Of a stretch of 64,000 bases of DNA, positions 38,957-48,262 are shown piece by piece. Origin of the DNA: Acidimicrobiaceae bacterium (GTDB taxonomy: Bacteria > Actinomycetota > Acidimicrobiia > Acidimicrobiales > UBA8592); assembly GCA_002709645.1 (NCBI GenBank), contig PAQG01000006.1, forward strand, positions 1 to 64,000. Reading direction: 5' to 3'. A program made the translations under genes and the position numbers. Each line of letters begins with the position of its first letter. Within the stretch, counting starts at the first letter, position 1. The notes below the pieces were generated by a model. It saw only the letters and a program-made list of their open reading frames with translations. It was not told the DNA's origin and did no database searches.

Positions 38957-40504
38957 TTGAGAAAAAGCAATTTATTAAAGCTTCTTTCTATTATCTTCGC
39001 TTTCGCTCTTATCGCAGGTGCCTGCGGTGGCGACGACGATGATAGTGGAAGTAGCAGTGATAGTAGTGCCTTAGATGACAGCTCTGAAGCAGAAGAAGAA
39101 GCACCTGCAGAAGAAGAAGCATCTGAGGAAGAAGAAGCAGAAGCACCTGCAGAAGAAGAAGCACCTGTAGAAGAAGAAATTCCATTGGGAGTAGTAGAAT
39201 GTACTGGTACTGCTGATGACTCAACCATGGGTGATGGTTCTTGTTTATGGGAGTCAATTGTTGATGGTGGCGCAGTAGCTGCTGATGAAAGTGCTGAGCC
39301 TATCCTTATCACGCTGGTGAATATTGAAGGTACCCCTGTTGGTTCCTTCCCAGAAATTCGTGAAGGTGCGGAAGCAGCTGTTCAGACAATCAACGAAACT
39401 ATGGGTGGTCTTAATGGGCGTCCATTTGAACTTGATTCCTGTGTACACGGGTTAGATCCAAACGAAGCAACTGCTTGTGCTAACGAGATTGCCGACGCGC
39501 AACCTAACTTGCACATTCAAGGTATTGACTTCTTCAACCCTGTGTTATGGCCAACGCTTGTTGGGGCTGGTCTTCCAGTTCTGCAAACCGTTCCGATCTT
39601 CATTGAGGACTTCGACACCGAAGGTATTCTCTCAACTGAAGGTGGATGTGTTTCTTCATTCCCAACAGCTATGGAATACGCAGTTGAAACTCTTGAAGCA
39701 GATAAGTTTGTAATTATCTACTCAAATACTGCTCCTGGTCTCGTATGTTACGCAGACACTGAAGAGCGTATGATTAAGCAACTTGAAAATGAAGGCAAGA
39801 TCGCTGACGGTGACTGGATTGGTGTCGTAGACGCTTCTGGTGACCCAACAGACAATGATGCTGTTGTTCAGCAAGTTATGGACTTCACATCTGGTGCTTC
39901 TAATGCCTGGGTATTCTTTGGTATTCAAGCTTCTGACTGTAACGAAATCATGTCAGCTCTAGCCGCTAACGGCTATGAGGGTGGTATCGCCACTTCTGGT
40001 GCTTGCCGTGACGATTCCGTTCTGGCGAACCCAGCTTCTGCTGGCGTTCACTTCGGAAGCAACCTCGGAATTCCAGAGCGTCCTGATCTGTGGTCTGACT
40101 ATAAAGTCAAGTACTACGAATGGCGTGAAGCTAGCCTTGACCGTTTCGGTCCTACCGTTCCGCAATCAGCTTTCATGGAAGTTGCACACGATGTTGTAAT
40201 TACTGGACTGTTGCAAATGATCATGTTTGGTGCACAAGGTGGGGACGTAGATAATGACCCTGCTGGTTTCATTGACTTCATGGCAACACAATCCAACATG
40301 CACCGCGCAGGTTCAGAAACACCACTTAACTGCACAACCAACTCAAGCGAATTCGTTTCAGTTTGTGCAAAGGACATGGGTTACTATGTCTGGAGTGGAC
40401 CTGGCGGACAGTTTGAATATGGACCTCTTGGACCTAACAACCTCGACTCTTCAGAACTTATTCTGCGAGCCGCGGAAGGTAATCCACGTCCAGCAGCAGG
40501 CTGA
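38957..40504 (+). CDS. ABC transporter substrate-binding lipoprotein (Liv/urea type)
   Basis: Signal peptide plus lipobox ('AGAC|GGDDDD'), acidic linker, then a periplasmic-binding fold ('ITLVNIEGTPVGSFPEIREGAEAAVQTINETMGGLNGRPFEL'); TTG start after 'gggggagga'. Confidence 0.9.
   Translation: MRKSNLLKLLSIIFAFALIAGACGGDDDDSGSSSDSSALDDSSEAEEEAPAEEEASEEEEAEAPAEEEAPVEEEIPLGVVECTGTADDSTMGDGSCLWESIVDGGAVAADESAEPILITLVNIEGTPVGSFPEIREGAEAAVQTINETMGGLNGRPFELDSCVHGLDPNEATACANEIADAQPNLHIQGIDFFNPVLWPTLVGAGLPVLQTVPIFIEDFDTEGILSTEGGCVSSFPTAMEYAVETLEADKFVIIYSNTAPGLVCYADTEERMIKQLENEGKIADGDWIGVVDASGDPTDNDAVVQQVMDFTSGASNAWVFFGIQASDCNEIMSALAANGYEGGIATSGACRDDSVLANPASAGVHFGSNLGIPERPDLWSDYKVKYYEWREASLDRFGPTVPQSAFMEVAHDVVITGLLQMIMFGAQGGDVDNDPAGFIDFMATQSNMHRAGSETPLNCTTNSSEFVSVCAKDMGYYVWSGPGGQFEYGPLGPNNLDSSELILRAAEGNPRPAAG
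39086..39178 (+). repeat. Imperfect GAA-rich repeat encoding an acidic E/A/P linker in the SBP
   Basis: Repeated 'gaagaagaagcacctgcagaagaagaagca' units encode EAEEEAPAEEEASEEEEAEAPAEEEAPVEEE. Confidence 0.8.
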
Positions 40505-40541
40505 TACACGCATAAATTACTTAAATAAGTAAAAAATAGTG

Positions 40542-40567
40542 GCGGCGCAACTGAGAAGTTGCGCCGC
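40542..40567 (+). terminator. Stem-loop between SBP and permease genes (attenuator/terminator or mRNA 3'-end stabiliser)
   Basis: GCGGCGCAACT-GAGA-AGTTGCGCCGC: perfect 11-bp stem with GNRA-type loop, followed by 'tgctgctttt' (weak T tract). Confidence 0.7.
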
Positions 40568-40650
40568 TGCTGCTTTTCCGGCTATACAATAGTTCGTGTC
40601 TATACGGCTCAATATTGCCGGATGCGCTAATAAATTAGGGGGAAATATTA

Positions 40651-42807
40651 ATGTCAGCTTTTCTGGTGGCTTTAATTGCAGGTATCGGAGCTGGGGCTCT
40701 ATACGCCATGTTGGGCTCTGGAATCGTTGTCGCGTTCCGTGGTTCAGGAGTAATCAACTTTGGCCATGGGGCTGTAGCTGGCTATACCGCTTATTCCTTT
40801 GATGAACTTAGAGAAAGCGGAAGCCTATATTTACCTTGGTTTGATCCAATTCCAGAGTTTGGTTTCCTCCAAACACTTCGAATAAATAACCTCCCCGTTC
40901 GAATAGACATTTTCGATAATGTCACCTTGGCAGAGAAACCTAATCTTGCAATTACTTTCATAATATGTCTTCTAATGTCTGCATTCCTTGGCCTCCTCAT
41001 GCACTTTCTGGTTTTCAGACCTCTACGGAACTCCCCAACCCTAGGTAAAGTAATTGGCTCTATCGGTGTGTTTCTATATCTCAGCTCAATGTGCGCTGTT
41101 CACTTTGGCGGACAGAATCGCTATGACGAAGGATTCACCGGCTTTAACAGTACTTCTGGTGCTGTCAAAAACTTCCTTGGACTCGGTGGGACAATACCAA
41201 GATCGAATTTCTGGCTCTTCGGTGCAGCTATAGTAATGTGTGTTGCCGTTTGGGCGCTATACAGGTACTCAAGATTCGGGATAGCTACAAGAGCAGCTGA
41301 CGAAAATGAAAAAGGGGCTGCTCTTCTTGGTTACTCCCCCCAATTTCTCGCTGGTGCTAACTGGGTGCTCGCTTCAGTAACGGCTGGTGTCGCCGGAATT
41401 CTCTTCCTACACAAAACGCAACCAGCACAAATAGCTTTATTCGTTGTCGGCGGTTTAGGGGCAGCTCTATTCGGAAACCTCACTTCTATCCCCGGAGCTA
41501 CAATGGGTGGACTCATCATCGGTATGATCGCAAGCGGTGGAGTTGAGTTAACTACCAATAGTTGGTGGCCAGAGATAATCCCAGGTGATGGCGTAAGAAA
41601 CTTCATGCCGTTGCTAATCATTATTCTGGTCTTGTATTTCCGAGGTGACAAACTCCCTATCCGTGGATCCATCAGCATCGGAAGGCAACCTCGCGCCCCA
41701 ACAAGCACCAATGTAATTATTGGAGCTATCGCTGCACTTGGGATAGGTCTTCTCCTATCAAATATCTTCGTATCCAAATGGGAAGCTGTTCTAACAACAA
41801 CCATCATCGCTATCGTATTTATGTACAGCCTTACTGTATTAATTGGCTTCTTAGGGCAGATCTCATTAGTCCAATGGACCATTTCAGGACTAGCTGCATA
41901 CGTAATGATTCGACTGATGGCAGATGGAACCAAAATTCGAGAAACAGATTTTGTCACCAATACAGGATGGGGCTGGCCTACCGTCCTCGCATTTATTGCT
42001 GCCATTGCAGTCGCTGTAATTTTCGGACTCCTTGTAGGACTCCCAGCACTTAGAATTCGTGGCGTACAACTTGCTGTAGTTACCATCGCAGCCGTTATCG
42101 CAGTTGAAAGCCTTCTCCTAAGAAACCCTCCACTAATGGGTGATGGGTCAGTATCAGTTAACCCAACACCATCCCCTAATTGGTTTGGCCAATATGTTGG
42201 CGGCTTCAACCCCAATACAGCGAGAACAGATTACTGGAAATTCAGTCTCTTTATAATAATAATCGCCGGCTTAATTGGTGTCGGAGTAGCGAACTTGCGC
42301 CGTGGTCAAATAGGTAGACGCTTTCTAGCAATACGGGCTAACGAACGTGCAGCCGCTGCAGCAGGCATAAATGTTGCGAACATGAAACTTCTCGGATTTG
42401 GAATTTCATCCGGAATCGCAGCTATCGCCGGCTGCATGCTTGCTTATAAACTTCCAGGGCTCCAAACAGACCAATTTGAGATATTCGGTGGTTTGGCACT
42501 ACTTGCCTTTGCCTATTTAGGAGGAATCACAACTGTTTGGGGTGCCATTGTTGGTGGTTGCCTGATTGCAGGTGGTTTACTGCCTGAGTTCCTGGGAGTT
42601 CACTTCGAATCGGTCGATACTGGTCTTATTAACGCTGTGGGAGCAATCGGTCTAGTCGTAAACGCAAAAGTAACTAACGGAGAAGGAGTTGCTCTCCTAC
42701 AAACTGACCTTGCGAAAAATACTTTAGCTGCGTTGCGGCGAGAACCAGATGAAACTGAAGAAGCAGAAGAAAATTCAAATAACGACACCGAAGAGGTAAC
42801 AGCATGA
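40651..42807 (+). CDS. Branched-chain amino-acid-type ABC transporter permease, fused LivH-LivM (2)
   Basis: 718 aa; 'GIGAGALYAMLGSGIVVAFRGSGVINFGHGAVAGYTAYSF' plus the LivM half 'GRRFLAIRANERAAAAAGINVANMKLLGFGISSGIAAIAGCML'. Confidence 0.93.
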   Translation: MSAFLVALIAGIGAGALYAMLGSGIVVAFRGSGVINFGHGAVAGYTAYSFDELRESGSLYLPWFDPIPEFGFLQTLRINNLPVRIDIFDNVTLAEKPNLAITFIICLLMSAFLGLLMHFLVFRPLRNSPTLGKVIGSIGVFLYLSSMCAVHFGGQNRYDEGFTGFNSTSGAVKNFLGLGGTIPRSNFWLFGAAIVMCVAVWALYRYSRFGIATRAADENEKGAALLGYSPQFLAGANWVLASVTAGVAGILFLHKTQPAQIALFVVGGLGAALFGNLTSIPGATMGGLIIGMIASGGVELTTNSWWPEIIPGDGVRNFMPLLIIILVLYFRGDKLPIRGSISIGRQPRAPTSTNVIIGAIAALGIGLLLSNIFVSKWEAVLTTTIIAIVFMYSLTVLIGFLGQISLVQWTISGLAAYVMIRLMADGTKIRETDFVTNTGWGWPTVLAFIAAIAVAVIFGLLVGLPALRIRGVQLAVVTIAAVIAVESLLLRNPPLMGDGSVSVNPTPSPNWFGQYVGGFNPNTARTDYWKFSLFIIIIAGLIGVGVANLRRGQIGRRFLAIRANERAAAAAGINVANMKLLGFGISSGIAAIAGCMLAYKLPGLQTDQFEIFGGLALLAFAYLGGITTVWGAIVGGCLIAGGLLPEFLGVHFESVDTGLINAVGAIGLVVNAKVTNGEGVALLQTDLAKNTLAALRREPDETEEAEENSNNDTEEVTA

Positions 42808-43628
42808 CGAACATACTGGAAACAAACGACCTGACGGTAACATTTGGAGGGCTTAACGCTTGCGACCACGTTGACCTAGCAGTACCAACCGGAAAATTCG
42901 TTGGGCTAATCGGACCTAATGGTGCTGGAAAAACAACGTTTATTGATGCAATCACTGGATATGTTCCAACCTCAGATGGGAACGCTGTATTTGATGGTAA
43001 CGATATTGGCGAACTTAAGCCACACGAAAGAGCGCAGAGCGGATTGGTACGAACATTCCAATCGCTTGAACTCTTTGAAGATCTTACAGTCAGAGATAAT
43101 CTCCTCGTCGCCGCTTATCCCACACGGTGGTATACATTCATCGCAGACATGTTTCATTTATCTAGACAAGATAAAGAAATTGAGGAGCGCGTTAATTGGG
43201 CACTAAATATTATGGGACTCAACGACGTTAGCGATTCAATGCCAACTGACCTTAGTCATGGACGAAGAAAATTAGTTGGTGTTGCCAGGGCCTTAGCAGC
43301 AAAACCAAAACTTATCCTTCTTGATGAGCCTGCAGCTGGATTGGATACAGCGGAAAGCCAAACTCTCGGTGGACACCTTCGGGAATTTCTCAACCATGAT
43401 ATGTCTGTATTCCTTATCGACCACGACATGGGCCTAGTCCTCAGCGTATGTGATTTCATATATGTTCTTGACTTTGGCAAGATCATCGCATCTGGAACCC
43501 CTACAGAAATTAGAGAAAGCGCTGCCGTGAAAGCCGCTTACTTAGGTGAGGAAGCTGGAGAAATCCAGGTCCAAGAAGGTGAAAGAATGCGAAGCCAACA
43601 ACATGAGTCAGGGGAAGATAATGACTGA
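42804..43628 (+). CDS. livG: ABC transporter ATP-binding protein, LivG type
   Basis: Walker A 'GPNGAGKTT', signature 'LSHGRRKLVGVARALAAKPKLILLDEPAAGLD'. Confidence 0.92.
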   Translation: MTNILETNDLTVTFGGLNACDHVDLAVPTGKFVGLIGPNGAGKTTFIDAITGYVPTSDGNAVFDGNDIGELKPHERAQSGLVRTFQSLELFEDLTVRDNLLVAAYPTRWYTFIADMFHLSRQDKEIEERVNWALNIMGLNDVSDSMPTDLSHGRRKLVGVARALAAKPKLILLDEPAAGLDTAESQTLGGHLREFLNHDMSVFLIDHDMGLVLSVCDFIYVLDFGKIIASGTPTEIRESAAVKAAYLGEEAGEIQVQEGERMRSQQHESGEDND

Positions 43629-44394
43629 TATAACCACTGAATCATCTTCAAGTGCAAATGGAACTAATCTCGTTGAAGTAAAAAATCTATCGGCTGGCTA
43701 TGCAGGTGTTGCAGTAATCAGAGGTGTAAATATCCATGTAGGAAAAGGTGAAGTTGTGGCACTTCTGGGTCCAAATGGTGCTGGAAAAACTACCACCCTC
43801 CTTACTACATCTGGCCTACTCAAAGCACTTGAAGGCTCTGTTACTGTCTTAGGAGAACCATCTAACTTTAGTGCACCTCACAAGACAGCACGATTAGGGC
43901 TAGCACATGTTCCAGAAGATCGATCTTTATTCTTCGGTTTAACCGTCCAAGAAAATCTTCGTCTTGGTTTAAGAGGGAAAAGAAGTGAACAGGCTGCTGG
44001 ATACGAATCAGCACTAGATCTACTCCCCGCACTTCGCCCCCTAATGAATCGTAGAGCCGGTCTTCTCTCTGGTGGTGAGCAACAAATGCTAGCAATGGCT
44101 AGAGCTTTAGTATCAAATCCGAAAGTACTTCTCGTAGATGAAATGAGTCTAGGCTTGGCCCCAATTATCGTTGAACGACTTCTGCCTATTGTTCGAAATA
44201 TCGCCAATGAAACAGGTGCAGGGGTTCTAATAGTTGAACAGCACGTTCACCTTGCTCTTGAAGTCGCTGACCGAGCTTATGTCATGAGCCATGGAGAAAT
44301 TGTTCTTGAGGGAGCTGCAGAAGAACTGAAGCAAAGACAAGATCTCCTTGAAGCTAGCTATCTCGGTGGCGAACTCGATGAGGAGACAGTATGA
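43621..44394 (+). CDS. livF: ABC transporter ATP-binding protein, LivF type
   Basis: Walker A 'GPNGAGKTT', 'LSGGEQQMLAMARALVSNPKVLLVDEMSLGLAP'; Met at 43621 (MTDITTE). Confidence 0.92.
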   Translation: MTDITTESSSSANGTNLVEVKNLSAGYAGVAVIRGVNIHVGKGEVVALLGPNGAGKTTTLLTTSGLLKALEGSVTVLGEPSNFSAPHKTARLGLAHVPEDRSLFFGLTVQENLRLGLRGKRSEQAAGYESALDLLPALRPLMNRRAGLLSGGEQQMLAMARALVSNPKVLLVDEMSLGLAPIIVERLLPIVRNIANETGAGVLIVEQHVHLALEVADRAYVMSHGEIVLEGAAEELKQRQDLLEASYLGGELDEETV

Positions 44395-45311
44395 ATCACA
44401 ACCGAATCTTCTCCTATGCACACTTCGCAATGGCAGCGGGATACCTCACTTTCGCCTTGGTAGGCCCTTGGTCAAAAAGAGGAGACTCTAGTTTCGGGGC
44501 ATTTAGTAGTGATGGAGGTACAGGATTTGGAACCATCGGAGTAGTACTTGGGGTAATCCTTCTCCTACTTGCAGTTCTGCGAATTAACGGGCAAAAACAA
44601 GTTGTTCCCGGTTTAGGAGTAGAACAGTTAACAGTCATAGTAGGGATTGCAGCATGGCTAAATCTCATATGTTTCATAGTTGGATGGCTTCCAATCTTTG
44701 AAGAAGGAACTGGAAGAAGACGAGGAGTTCCAGGCACTGGATGGGGTGTCGTAGGAGGGTACTTCACTGTTTCACAGATTCCGTTATTGCTCTCACCAAT
44801 GACTTTGGGTATTCCAAGCCCCAGTAAGGGAATCAAGGCTATTAAGGAACAAACACGTCAACTGTATTCTGCTATTACCGTTCTTTGTGGAGTTGGCCTG
44901 ATTGTTTTCCCATATATGGCATGGGTTAAAAGCGGCTCAGTGGAATTAAGCGCACTCGATGGGAGAAACAATAACCCTACGGAACCAGATGCAACTTACA
45001 CGATTCTTACTGATTCAGGGCCACGATTTGGTTATCTCCTTCTAGCCATTGGAGCTGTCATAATTGTGGCGGGTCTAATGCGTCTCCGCCCTCAAGGACT
45101 AGCTGAACCAGGTCCCAATATGCTTTTGTCACACTGTCTTTTGGGTGCTGGCCTATTGACGCTAACGATGCCTTTGGGAATTATCATCGCCTGCCTTCAG
45201 AGAAGTGGACTAGATATAGGAATTGGTACTTGGCTTACTTTCGCTGCCAGCCTTGTCCTCATCGGATTAGCGATAGGTGAGAATAAAGCCCGTGACGCTG
45301 TTGGCGTCTGA
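44391..45311 (+). CDS. Hypothetical multi-pass membrane protein
   Basis: 306 aa with several hydrophobic segments; 4-nt overlap with livF indicates the same operon. Confidence 0.75.
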   Translation: MNHNRIFSYAHFAMAAGYLTFALVGPWSKRGDSSFGAFSSDGGTGFGTIGVVLGVILLLLAVLRINGQKQVVPGLGVEQLTVIVGIAAWLNLICFIVGWLPIFEEGTGRRRGVPGTGWGVVGGYFTVSQIPLLLSPMTLGIPSPSKGIKAIKEQTRQLYSAITVLCGVGLIVFPYMAWVKSGSVELSALDGRNNNPTEPDATYTILTDSGPRFGYLLLAIGAVIIVAGLMRLRPQGLAEPGPNMLLSHCLLGAGLLTLTMPLGIIIACLQRSGLDIGIGTWLTFAASLVLIGLAIGENKARDAVGV

Positions 45312-45339
45312 CCCTTCAGAACTAATAAGCATTAGAAAT

Positions 45340-47166
45340 CTACCAAGTGTCAATCATCGGACGGTTTTTCCCTCTTTCAGAGTTACCTGAAGATGTTGCT
45401 TTCAAAGCACTCGAAATCCACCGACGTGATTCCATCGGATCGATAACGTCATCTATCTCAAAATGATCTGCCATGCTAATCCCTTTACCAACTTCATACA
45501 TGCGTTCAACTAGAGATTGATAAGCCTTATCTCGTTCCTCAAGGTCCTCTATCGCCTCAAGCTCTTTCCGGTAACCTAACTTCACTGCCCCTTCTAAACC
45601 CATACCGCCGAACTCTCCAGTAGGCCAAGAAATAGTAAAGAGAGGAAATTTAAAACCTCCTGAAGCCATAGCCTGGGCCCCAAGACCATATGCTTTCCGA
45701 AGGACAATTGTGCATGTTGGCACAGAAGTAGATCGTGCTGTTACGAACATCCGACTTACGTGTCTCACTAAACCAGTTTTTTCAGCTTCCGGCCCAACCA
45801 TAAACCCAGGCGTATCACATAGATTAATAATTGGTAGGCCAAAAGCATCGCAAAGTTGCATAAAACGCGCTGCTTTGTCAGCAGCATCACTATCTATCGC
45901 TCCACCTAAATGCACTGGATTATTAGCAATCACACCGACTGGCTTTCCTTCTATGCGCGCTAATGTAGTAACAATTCCCGCTCCAAAGTCTTTTCTAATC
46001 TCAAGTAACGAATCGGTATCGAACATCACCTCAATAACTTCGCGGATGTCATATACGCGTAATCTATTTTCTGGAATAATGTGCCTCAATTCTCTCTGGT
46101 CTCCACAATCCCAATCTGGAACTGGCCCCTGAAAATATGAAAGGTATTTTTTTGCAACTTTTACCGCTTCTTCTTCGTCTTTAACGCTTATATCCACTAC
46201 CCCATTGGGGCGTTGAATTTCCATAGGTCCTATTTCTTTGGGGTCGTAAGCCCCTAATCCCCCACCTTCAATCATTGCTGGACCACCCATACCAATATTT
46301 GAGTTTTCGGTAGCAATAATCACATCGCAACAACCAAGAATCGCTGCATTTCCAGCAAAACAATATCCAGAATTAATTCCTATCAGAGGCACTAGTGCAG
46401 AAAGTTCTGCCCAGAGGCCAAAAGCAAGACAATCAAGTCCAGCAACTTGCATACCGTCGGTATCTCCTGGTCTTCCACCACCGCCTTCGGTAAAGAAAAT
46501 CACTGGAAGTTTCCACCGCTTAGCTATTTCAAATAGACGATCCTTTTTACGATGATTCTGGCCACCTTGTGTGCCTGCTAGAACTGTATAGTCGTAAGAC
46601 ATTACGACACATTGCGTTTTATTTTCGGAGAACAAATGCCCATTTACTTCTCCTATGCCAGCAATCATTCCATCAGCAGGAGTATTTAGTATCAAATCTT
46701 CTAGGGTGCGTCTTTTTCTTTGCGGAGCGATAGCAAGCGGCCCATATTCAATATAAGGAACACCATCTACCAAGTCATCTAAATTCTCTCTGGCAGTTCT
46801 TTGTTTCGTAGCCCGACGTTTCTCTACAGCATTTGGCCGCTGATGATCATGACCTAACGCATGTCTTTCGTTCACCTCAGCAAGGTCATCTCTTATAAAA
46901 TCAAGATCTACCTGAGCGACAGCAACTTCACTAGTATTTGATATTTCCTTGAATTCTAGGGAGATTAGAGCTTGATCTTCTAAGACTGTCTCCCCTGCTT
47001 CAACGTGGATCCCTTCAACAACCCCACTTGATGTAGCCATAACTTCGTGTTCCATTTTCATAGATTCAAGCAACGCTATCCTCTGACCAACTGTTACTTC
47101 AGCACCTATTTCAACATCCACTAAAAGCACAGTGCCTTGGATAGGTGAGCCGATTTCAGAAGTCAC
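45340..47166 (-). CDS. Fusion: N-terminal biotinyl (BCCP) domain plus acyl-CoA carboxylase carboxyltransferase
   Basis: N-terminal 'GQRIALLESMKMEHEVMA' biotinyl motif; carboxyltransferase motifs 'FFTEGGGGRPGDTDG', 'LCDTPGFMVGPEAEKTGLVRH', 'RKAYGLGAQAMASG'. Confidence 0.92.
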   Translation of the reverse strand: MTSEIGSPIQGTVLLVDVEIGAEVTVGQRIALLESMKMEHEVMATSSGVVEGIHVEAGETVLEDQALISLEFKEISNTSEVAVAQVDLDFIRDDLAEVNERHALGHDHQRPNAVEKRRATKQRTARENLDDLVDGVPYIEYGPLAIAPQRKRRTLEDLILNTPADGMIAGIGEVNGHLFSENKTQCVVMSYDYTVLAGTQGGQNHRKKDRLFEIAKRWKLPVIFFTEGGGGRPGDTDGMQVAGLDCLAFGLWAELSALVPLIGINSGYCFAGNAAILGCCDVIIATENSNIGMGGPAMIEGGGLGAYDPKEIGPMEIQRPNGVVDISVKDEEEAVKVAKKYLSYFQGPVPDWDCGDQRELRHIIPENRLRVYDIREVIEVMFDTDSLLEIRKDFGAGIVTTLARIEGKPVGVIANNPVHLGGAIDSDAADKAARFMQLCDAFGLPIINLCDTPGFMVGPEAEKTGLVRHVSRMFVTARSTSVPTCTIVLRKAYGLGAQAMASGGFKFPLFTISWPTGEFGGMGLEGAVKLGYRKELEAIEDLEERDKAYQSLVERMYEVGKGISMADHFEIDDVIDPMESRRWISSALKATSSGNSERGKNRPMIDTW

Positions 47167-47176
47167 TACACACCAA

Positions 47177-47566
47177 TTACTCTGATGGCGTTGGTAGTTG
47201 ATTCAAGTAAGTCGGTAAGTCAAAATAGTCACGCCAGAGTGTAATTTCTCCATTTACTATTTCAAAAATACCAGCACAGGGCATCTCAACCCATCCGTGT
47301 GGCCATAGAAATTTATCCAATCTTTCATTCATAACCGTTGAACCAGTACATGTTTGCCTATACGTGATCCACTCAATCTGTTCGCATCGACCCATCATGG
47401 GTTGAAGTTGCTGGGAAATTGCATCACGCCCAAAAACTTTTCCCATCGGGACATTGTCATATTCACAGTCTTCGCTCAAAAAAGAAGTTGCCTGCTCTAA
47501 ATCCATTTCATTAATGCAGTCAATAAATTTCGTGACTATTTCATCTGGTTCCATCTGGTCATTCAT
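47177..47566 (-). CDS. SnoaL/limonene-1,2-epoxide hydrolase-like NTF2 protein
   Basis: 'IVTKFIDCINEMDLEQATSFLSEDCEYDNVPMGKVFGRDAI...GWVEMPCAGIFEIVNGEITLWRDYFDL'. Confidence 0.88.
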   Translation of the reverse strand: MNDQMEPDEIVTKFIDCINEMDLEQATSFLSEDCEYDNVPMGKVFGRDAISQQLQPMMGRCEQIEWITYRQTCTGSTVMNERLDKFLWPHGWVEMPCAGIFEIVNGEITLWRDYFDLPTYLNQLPTPSE

Positions 47567-48231
47567 GGTGCAGTACCCCCCCATTGATCCCAGTGCAAAA
47601 CCGTCTCTAACGGCGGTCGTTTCGCAGGTTTAAAATCAGTACCTATTGAATATCCGCAAGTAATGAGCGCACACTGGGTAAAGGCTTCATAGTCAATACC
47701 CAGAATTTCTGCTGCTTGCTCTTCAAACATCAAATGAATTGTTGTCCATGCAGTCCCAAGCCCCCTTTCACGTGCAGCGAGCATAAAACTCCATGCTCCA
47801 GGCAAAATAGAACCCAACATCGCAGCAGAGGCCATTGACGGCAGCCCTTCATATCTGCCGGGCAAAATCGGAATCATCATAACAGGAACTTTCTCAAAAT
47901 GTTCAGCTAAGTAAGCTGCAGAACTCTGAACCCTACTTTGTTGTGAGATTCGTTCTTGATCATCTCCTTTATAGGCAGTCTCTACATTTCCTTCCATCTG
48001 GGTATAGAGTTCCCACCCTTGTTTATAGAGGTTAGCTAGAGCTTCACGTTGGCCTTGATCAGTTACTACTAGCCATTGCCAGCCTTGGGAATTTGAGCCG
48101 GTTGGTGACTGCAGAGCTGCCTCCAAACATTCTTTAATTACTTCTGGTTCAACTTGTTTCTCAAAATCTAAGCGCTTCCGAACCGCTCTAGTAGTCGAGA
48201 GGACTTCATCAACTGTTAAATTAAGTTTCAT
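47563..48231 (-). CDS. Nitroreductase family protein (1)
   Basis: 'TTRAVRKRLDFEKQVEPEVIKECLEAALQSPTGSNSQGWQWLVV', 'WSFMLAARERGLGTAWTT'. Confidence 0.9.
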   Translation of the reverse strand: MKLNLTVDEVLSTTRAVRKRLDFEKQVEPEVIKECLEAALQSPTGSNSQGWQWLVVTDQGQREALANLYKQGWELYTQMEGNVETAYKGDDQERISQQSRVQSSAAYLAEHFEKVPVMMIPILPGRYEGLPSMASAAMLGSILPGAWSFMLAARERGLGTAWTTIHLMFEEQAAEILGIDYEAFTQCALITCGYSIGTDFKPAKRPPLETVLHWDQWGGTAP

Positions 48232-48262
48232 TTTTTCTCCTTATGTATGAATATATTAAACA

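Noticed and set aside
38911-39312. Ser/Ala-rich minus-strand ORF (133 aa)
   Set aside because: Artefact of the GAA-repeat in the SBP linker read on the opposite strand.
41331-42215. 294-aa minus-strand ORF
   Set aside because: Antisense to the fused permease; composition is the mirror of hydrophobic codons, no domain recognisable.
45322-45335. CTAAT-AAGC-ATTAG hairpin between convergent genes as a bidirectional terminator
   Set aside because: Five AT-rich base pairs without adjacent T tracts is too weak to claim.
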